Positions 7,582 through 11,670 of a stretch of 11,670 bases of DNA are shown in pieces (positions within the stretch are counted from its first letter, which is position 1; every line of letters begins with the position of its first letter). Origin of the DNA: Bacteroidota bacterium (GTDB taxonomy: Bacteria; Bacteroidota; Bacteroidia; Bacteroidales; F082). The position numbers and the translations under genes are program-made. A model generated the notes under the pieces. The model had not been told where the DNA came from, made no database searches, and saw only the letters and a program-made list of their open reading frames with translations. Where the stretch lies: contig JAEWWJ010000099.1 in assembly GCA_023396415.1 (NCBI GenBank), positions 1-11,670 of the forward strand, written 5' to 3'.

Positions 7582-9309
7582 ATGAAAAGATTTTTGCTGT
7601 TTTTATGCGGACTATCCCTTGCTCTAAGCCTCGAGGCGCAAACATTTTTACCCGAAAAATGGAAATTCACCACCGGCGACGACCCACAATGGTCGGCTCC
7701 CCAATTTGACGACAGCCACTGGCAAGAAATTGATCCGGTGATCAGCTGGGAACGGCAGGGCTTTCCGGGTTATGACGGATACGCTTGGTACAGAGCCACT
7801 TTTAACCTTCCTGCATCACTCCAAACAGTTGCTCATAAATATGGTGGCGTTGTGTTGCGGCTCGGAAAAGTGGATGATGTAGATCAGGCCTGGTTCAATG
7901 GAAAGACCATTGGCCAAACCGGTAGTTTTCCGCCTGATTACCTCTCGGCTTGGAACCAACAACGACAATATACCGTTCCGCTTGATCACATCCTGTGGGA
8001 TCGGCCCAATAGCATTGCAGTGCGCGTTTACGACGGCAGCGGTGGCGGAGGTTTATATGGCGGACCGGTGGAGCTTGCACTTTTGGGCTTTGCCGAAAAG
8101 GTTATCATCACAGGACGGCTTCCCCATGCTGACCATATTTTATTGGCCGGCGACCGGAAAGAAATCACTGTGGCCATCAGCAACGATTTGAATTTCCCTT
8201 TCAATGGAAACCTAAAAGTTGAGGTCATTTCCGATTTTGGAGATACCCTCAGTGTTTCTGAACATCCCATCCGAATTAAACAACACCAAGAAGCCAAGAT
8301 AAGAATACCATTAAAAGACTTGACACCAGGCTTTTATCAAGCAAAAACAACCCTCTTCAACCGCGAGATGAGCAAGAGCAGTCGTATCTTTTTCGGCTAC
8401 GAACCCACCCAAATTGTATCGCCACCCAACCCACAACCCGATTTTGAACACTATTGGGAAAGGGCCAGAAAAGAACTTGCCACCGTTGATCCGGAATACC
8501 ACTTGAGAAAAATTGATTCGTTAAGTAACATTCGTAGAACCGTTTATCTGCTCGAGATGCGTTCATTGGGCAACGTGCTGATCAGGGCTTGGTATTCGGT
8601 TCCGACCAAGTCGGGCGTTTATCCGGCTGTGCTGAGCCTTCAGGGTTATAGCACTTTTATGATTCCTGAAATTGCTGATTTTGGAGACGACATCATCGGT
8701 CTGGCCCTTAACATCAGAGGACACGGCAACTCCAAAACCGATATTGACCCGGGGTTTCCGGGATATTTGCAGCATCGGCTTGCCGACAAAGAACAGTACA
8801 TCTATCGCGGTGCCTATATGGACTGCGTGCGGGCCATTGATTTTTTGTTTTCGCGCGATGAAGTGGACAAAAAACGTGTTGGCGTAGAAGGCGGAAGTCA
8901 GGGTGGGGCATTGACCTTTGCCACAGCGGCCTTAGACAACGACAGGATTGCAGTGAGCGTGTCGCAGTTTCCGTTTTTATCCGATTTTGAGGACTATTTT
9001 AAACTCGCCCCCTGGCCTGCCAACGAGTTCACCGAATGGGTTGAAAAAGAACACAACAGAAGTTGGGAAGAAGTTTTTTACACCTTGAGTTATATTGACA
9101 TCAAAAATCTGGCGCATAAGATCAAAGCACCTATGCTGATGGGTGTTGGCTTAGAAGACGATGTGTGTCCGCCTCATATTAATTTCGCGGCTTACAACCA
9201 AATTTCAGCGCCTAAAGCATATATCGCTTATCCCACATCTGGACACAGCTTACCGGAATCCTTCCACGACAAGAAAATGGTGTTTTTGCGGAAATATTTT
9301 GGGTTGTAA
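7582..9309 (+). CDS. Secreted acetyl xylan esterase-like hydrolase with jelly-roll domain
   Basis: A 575-residue exported protein. Residues 1-19 form a signal peptide (KR, then a hydrophobic core, with likely cleavage after LEA). Residues about 25-170 are a beta-sandwich of the kind found in GH2 enzymes and sialate O-acetylesterases (SAPQFDDSHW, AWYRATFNLP, WFNGKTIGQTGSF, NSIAVRVYDGSGGGGLYGGP). A linker sandwich follows (about 175-275). The C-terminal part (about 285-575) is an alpha/beta hydrolase resembling the AXE1/CE7 cephalosporin-C deacetylase group: RGH (379-381), nucleophile Ser439 in GGSQGG, Asp526 in GLEDDVCPP, His555 in SGHSLP. Classical CE7 enzymes have RGQ and HE at the outer motifs, so this is a divergent member. 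A role in removing acetyl groups from plant or algal polysaccharide outside the cytoplasm is likely, but the substrate is inferred. It stands alone, with no susC/susD pair or glycosidase nearby and no recognisable promoter element. The ATG is supported by the signal peptide. Confidence 0.85.
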   Translation: MKRFLLFLCGLSLALSLEAQTFLPEKWKFTTGDDPQWSAPQFDDSHWQEIDPVISWERQGFPGYDGYAWYRATFNLPASLQTVAHKYGGVVLRLGKVDDVDQAWFNGKTIGQTGSFPPDYLSAWNQQRQYTVPLDHILWDRPNSIAVRVYDGSGGGGLYGGPVELALLGFAEKVIITGRLPHADHILLAGDRKEITVAISNDLNFPFNGNLKVEVISDFGDTLSVSEHPIRIKQHQEAKIRIPLKDLTPGFYQAKTTLFNREMSKSSRIFFGYEPTQIVSPPNPQPDFEHYWERARKELATVDPEYHLRKIDSLSNIRRTVYLLEMRSLGNVLIRAWYSVPTKSGVYPAVLSLQGYSTFMIPEIADFGDDIIGLALNIRGHGNSKTDIDPGFPGYLQHRLADKEQYIYRGAYMDCVRAIDFLFSRDEVDKKRVGVEGGSQGGALTFATAALDNDRIAVSVSQFPFLSDFEDYFKLAPWPANEFTEWVEKEHNRSWEEVFYTLSYIDIKNLAHKIKAPMLMGVGLEDDVCPPHINFAAYNQISAPKAYIAYPTSGHSLPESFHDKKMVFLRKYFGL

Positions 9310-9346
9310 AAAGCAGTGATAAAAACCAATTTCCCTGCGACAAAAC

Positions 9347-11107
9347 TCAGGCTTGTGGCTTGAGGTTGATTTTAAGCGAAAGTTCATCCAACTGCTGGGC
9401 GGCAATGGGCGAAGGCGAATCAATCATCATATCGCGGCCGGAATTGTTTTTCGGGAAAGCGATAAAGTCGCGGATGGAATCAAAGCCGGCAATCAAGGCC
9501 GTGAGCCTGTCAAACCCAAGGGCGATGCCTCCATGCGGTGGAGCACCATATTCAAAGGCATTCATCAGGAAACCAAACTGATTTTGTGCTTCCTCATCTG
9601 AAAATCCCAGCAGGCTGAACATCTTTTTCTGCAAATCGCGGTCGTGGATACGGATGGAGCCGCCACCCACTTCAACCCCGTTGATGACCATATCATAAGC
9701 GTTGGCACGCACCTGACCCGGATCGGTAGCCAACAAAGAAATATCTTCAGGTTTGGGCGATGTGAATGGATGGTGCATGGCGTAAAAGCGTTGGGTGCTT
9801 TCGTCCCACTCCAAAAGTGGAAAATCGGTTACCCATAAAGGTTTAAAAACCTGTGGATTACGCAATCCCAACCGGTTGCCCATCTCCAAACGCAACTCAC
9901 CGAGTTGTTTGCGGGTGCTATCGGTATTGCCCGAAAGGATCAACAACAAATCGCCGGCCTTTCCGTCGAGACGTTCGGCCCATTGTTTGAGATCGTCTTC
10001 GCTAAAGAATTTATCCACCGACGATTTGAAACTACCGTCGGTATTGCATTTCACATATACCAGACCTTTGGCGCCAATCTGTGGTTTTTTTACAAAATCG
10101 GTCAGTTCATCCAACTGCTTTCGGGTGTATTCTGAACATTCTTTCGCGTTGATGCCTGCCACCAACTCGGCACTGTCGAACACACTAAAACCCTTGTTTT
10201 GAGCCAGGTCGTTCAGCTCAACGAAAGCCATATCAAAGCGGATGTCAGGTTTATCCGATCCATATTTTTTCATTGCCGTGGCATAATCCATCCGTTCAAA
10301 CGGCCCCACCTCGATGCCTTTTACTTTGCTAAAAAGAAAACGGGCCATCCCTTCAAAGGTGTTCAGCACCTCTTCTTGACCTACAAAGGCCATTTCGCAG
10401 TCAATTTGGGTAAACTCAGGCTGGCGATCGGCCCGGAGGTCTTCATCGCGAAAACAGCGCACGATTTGGAAATAGCGGTCGTATCCGGCCACCATCAAAA
10501 TCTGTTTAAAAGTTTGTGGCGACTGTGGCAGGGCATAAAACTCACCCGGGTTCATGCGCGAAGGCACCACAAAATCGCGAGCTCCTTCGGGCGTTGACTT
10601 GATGAGATAAGGTGTTTCAATTTCAAAAAAGCCTTGACTGTCGAGGTAGTTGCGGGTTTCCATGGCCAAACGGTGACGCAGGGCCAGGTTTTGTTTGAGT
10701 GGGTTGCGCCGCAGATCGAGGTAGCGGTATTTCATGCGCAGCTCATCACCGCCATCGGTTTTGTCTTCGATGGTAAAAGGCGGCAGTTTAGAGGCATTGA
10801 GCAGCTCGATGCTGTCCAACATCACTTCGATATCGCCGGTGGGTATCTGTGCGTTTTTCGAGGAGCGCTCGGTCACCTTTCCGGTTACTTTGATCACATA
10901 TTCACGTCCTAACTTGCGGGCTTCGTTGAGCAGATGCGGTGCCGAAACGCCTTCTTCGAGCATGAGTTGGGTGATGCCGTAACGGTCGCGAAGGTCAATC
11001 CAGAGGAGGGAGCCTTTGTCGCGCACCCGCTGAACCCAGCCACTGAGGACAATTTGTTTTCCGGCGTCGGACAGGCGTAACTCGCCGCAAGTATGTGATC
11101 TGAACAT
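9347..11107 (-). CDS. aspS: Aspartyl-tRNA synthetase AspRS
   Basis: This 586-residue class IIb synthetase attaches aspartate to tRNA(Asp) in the cytoplasm. The N-terminal OB-fold anticodon domain (about 1-105) shows LSGWVQRVRDKGSLLWIDLRDR. The catalytic core follows with TPEGARDFVVPSR (172-184), the QSPQTFKQ flipping loop (195-202) and motif 2 FRDEDLRADRQPEFTQID (219-236). An inserted GAD domain of the bacterial type occupies about 290-420. Motif 3 is GGIALGFDRL (526-535), then FPKNNSGRDMMID, a variant usual for Bacteroidota. The length is normal for bacterial AspRS. ATG 11107 was chosen because MFRSHTCGELRLSD is the conserved N-terminus and the 20-residue extension above it overlaps the promoter element. 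The gene is convergent with the esterase, with a 37-base gap and no obvious terminator between. Whether it also charges tRNA(Asn) depends on whether AsnRS exists elsewhere in the genome. Confidence 0.97.
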   Translation of the reverse strand: MFRSHTCGELRLSDAGKQIVLSGWVQRVRDKGSLLWIDLRDRYGITQLMLEEGVSAPHLLNEARKLGREYVIKVTGKVTERSSKNAQIPTGDIEVMLDSIELLNASKLPPFTIEDKTDGGDELRMKYRYLDLRRNPLKQNLALRHRLAMETRNYLDSQGFFEIETPYLIKSTPEGARDFVVPSRMNPGEFYALPQSPQTFKQILMVAGYDRYFQIVRCFRDEDLRADRQPEFTQIDCEMAFVGQEEVLNTFEGMARFLFSKVKGIEVGPFERMDYATAMKKYGSDKPDIRFDMAFVELNDLAQNKGFSVFDSAELVAGINAKECSEYTRKQLDELTDFVKKPQIGAKGLVYVKCNTDGSFKSSVDKFFSEDDLKQWAERLDGKAGDLLLILSGNTDSTRKQLGELRLEMGNRLGLRNPQVFKPLWVTDFPLLEWDESTQRFYAMHHPFTSPKPEDISLLATDPGQVRANAYDMVINGVEVGGGSIRIHDRDLQKKMFSLLGFSDEEAQNQFGFLMNAFEYGAPPHGGIALGFDRLTALIAGFDSIRDFIAFPKNNSGRDMMIDSPSPIAAQQLDELSLKINLKPQA

Positions 11108-11135
11108 GATGTTAGATGAGTTAAGTTTCAAGGCG

Positions 11136-11143
11136 CAAAAGTA
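11136..11143 (-). promoter_or_regulatory. Putative -7 promoter element for aspS
   Basis: On the minus strand TACTTTTG, identical to the ahcY element and also followed by C, ends 28 bases before the aspS ATG. It lies within the upstream open extension of the aspS frame, which argues for the shorter protein. No convincing -33 element was seen. Confidence 0.65.
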
Positions 11144-11275
11144 AGAAATTCTCCTTCGCCAGCACACGGGAGGTTAGCGGCGTGGGTAACAGCATGAATT
11201 TCATAGGCTCATTGATTAACTTGTTTAAAATGCTGTGTTATTGGGGTGTTCTTAAACATGCTAAAACTACGTTTG

Positions 11276-11434
11276 TCAATGGGAATATAAATCTTGCAAA
11301 GCAGATTTTTTGGGAGGTAATTTACCTTGCTGTTCCTTGTAGAGTGTAAGGCTATCGAAAATCTCTTCATCTTCCATTTCGTACGTTTTAGCTTCATGTA
11401 CTTTTAAGGAAGCTCTAAAAGCAATTAACCCAAA
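11276..11434 (-). pseudogene. Unrecognised coding remnant upstream of aspS
   Basis: A stop-to-stop frame of 52 codons on the minus strand reads like real protein: FGLIAFRASLKVHEAK, then TYEMEDEEIFDSLTLYKEQ and GKLPPKKSALQDLYSH. The acidic/basic amphipathic pattern contrasts with the lysine-rich peptide in the overlapping frame at 11209-11397. It has no ATG until its twentieth codon. A start at 11460 gives MALFNQLHNLG in another frame, which would join it after a single shift near 11429. That suggests the N-terminal part of a small gene broken by a frameshift. I do not recognise the family. It could equally be chance coding in AT-rich DNA. The rest of 11144-11460 holds only a GC-rich patch around 11155-11190. 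Confidence 0.3.
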
Positions 11435-11507
11435 TTATGCAATTGATTGAACAAAGCCATTTTAATGTATTAAAAGGCAGTATTTTAGCTTAAAAATTGA
11501 ATACACC

Positions 11508-11670
11508 TTGAGAGTGAAACACAATTTGCCATACATATACACACACAAAGAGGTTACGCCATGGGGTGGCATGCTCTTGATCAAAGAGTTTTACGACCGC
11601 ATCGGCATGCATGAGCAACTAGTTAGTCTTCCATTGATGGAAAAAGGCAGTGGCCGGGGGATTGATCACC
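11508..11670 (+). CDS. IS1380-like transposase, N-terminal part (runs off window)
   Basis: The frame runs open to the right edge and gives about 54 residues: THKEVTPWGGMLLIKEFYDR, then IGMHEQLVSLPLM and GSGRGIDH. The pattern V-T-x-W/F-G-G-h-x-L-h-K-x-h-h-D-x-h-G, a leucine-rich step, then G-S-x-R-G, is the N-terminus of IS1380-family DDE transposases found in many Bacteroidota elements (IS1168/IS942 type). No ATG precedes this motif. TTG at 11508 or GTG at 11514 could start it, and the same frame is open back to 11466 (SLKIEYT also looks family-like). The start may therefore be lost or non-standard. The catalytic domain lies outside the window, and no terminal inverted repeat could be fixed, so the left end of the element is uncertain. 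Confidence 0.6.
   Translation, partial: MRVKHNLPYIYTHKEVTPWGGMLLIKEFYDRIGMHEQLVSLPLMEKGSGRGIDH

Noticed and set aside
11108..11167. N-terminal extension of AspRS
   Set aside because: The extra 20 residues contain the promoter element and are absent from the conserved AspRS start.
11209..11397. Minus-strand open frame of 62 codons, lysine-rich
   Set aside because: It overlaps a frame with more protein-like composition and shows no family features; probably a shadow.

Overview
The window looks like a chromosomal segment of a Bacteroidota bacterium. The evidence is threefold: three intergenic regions carry the phylum's TAnnTTTG -7 promoter element, the genes start on ATG behind A/T-rich leaders with no clear Shine-Dalgarno sequence, and the protein flavour is typical (FPKNNSGRD ending in AspRS, an exported bimodular esterase, RhuM and IS1380-type remnants). 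The genus cannot be told from the sequence.

Left part (about 1-6700) is the activated methyl cycle. On the minus strand, metH (cobalamin-dependent methionine synthase) is followed after a 10-bp gap by metF (methylenetetrahydrofolate reductase). The metH leader carries a well-formed SAM-I (S-box) riboswitch between a TAGTTTTG promoter element and the start codon, so the pair should be shut down when S-adenosylmethionine is plentiful. Divergent from it, on the plus strand, is ahcY (S-adenosylhomocysteine hydrolase) with its own promoter and a strong intrinsic terminator. MetF makes methyl-THF, MetH uses it to remethylate homocysteine, and AhcY regenerates homocysteine from SAH. Only SAM synthetase (metK) and the methyltransferases are missing from the cycle here.

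Middle part (about 6703-7580) is a degraded, gene-poor stretch: short degenerate direct repeats, then a RhuM-family pseudogene with two compensating frameshifts and a lost C-terminus, then a 23-codon stub of a GIY-YIG nuclease. It looks like a decayed accessory or insertion site.

Right part (about 7580-11670): a secreted two-domain esterase (jelly-roll domain plus acetyl-xylan-esterase-like alpha/beta hydrolase) on the plus strand converges on aspS (aspartyl-tRNA synthetase) on the minus strand. Upstream of aspS are a GC-rich patch, an unrecognised minus-strand coding remnant, and the first about 54 codons of an IS1380-like transposase running off the right edge.

I did not find a convincing undescribed system. 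The most instructive items are the riboswitch with its compensatory changes, and the decayed RhuM/GIY-YIG stretch.
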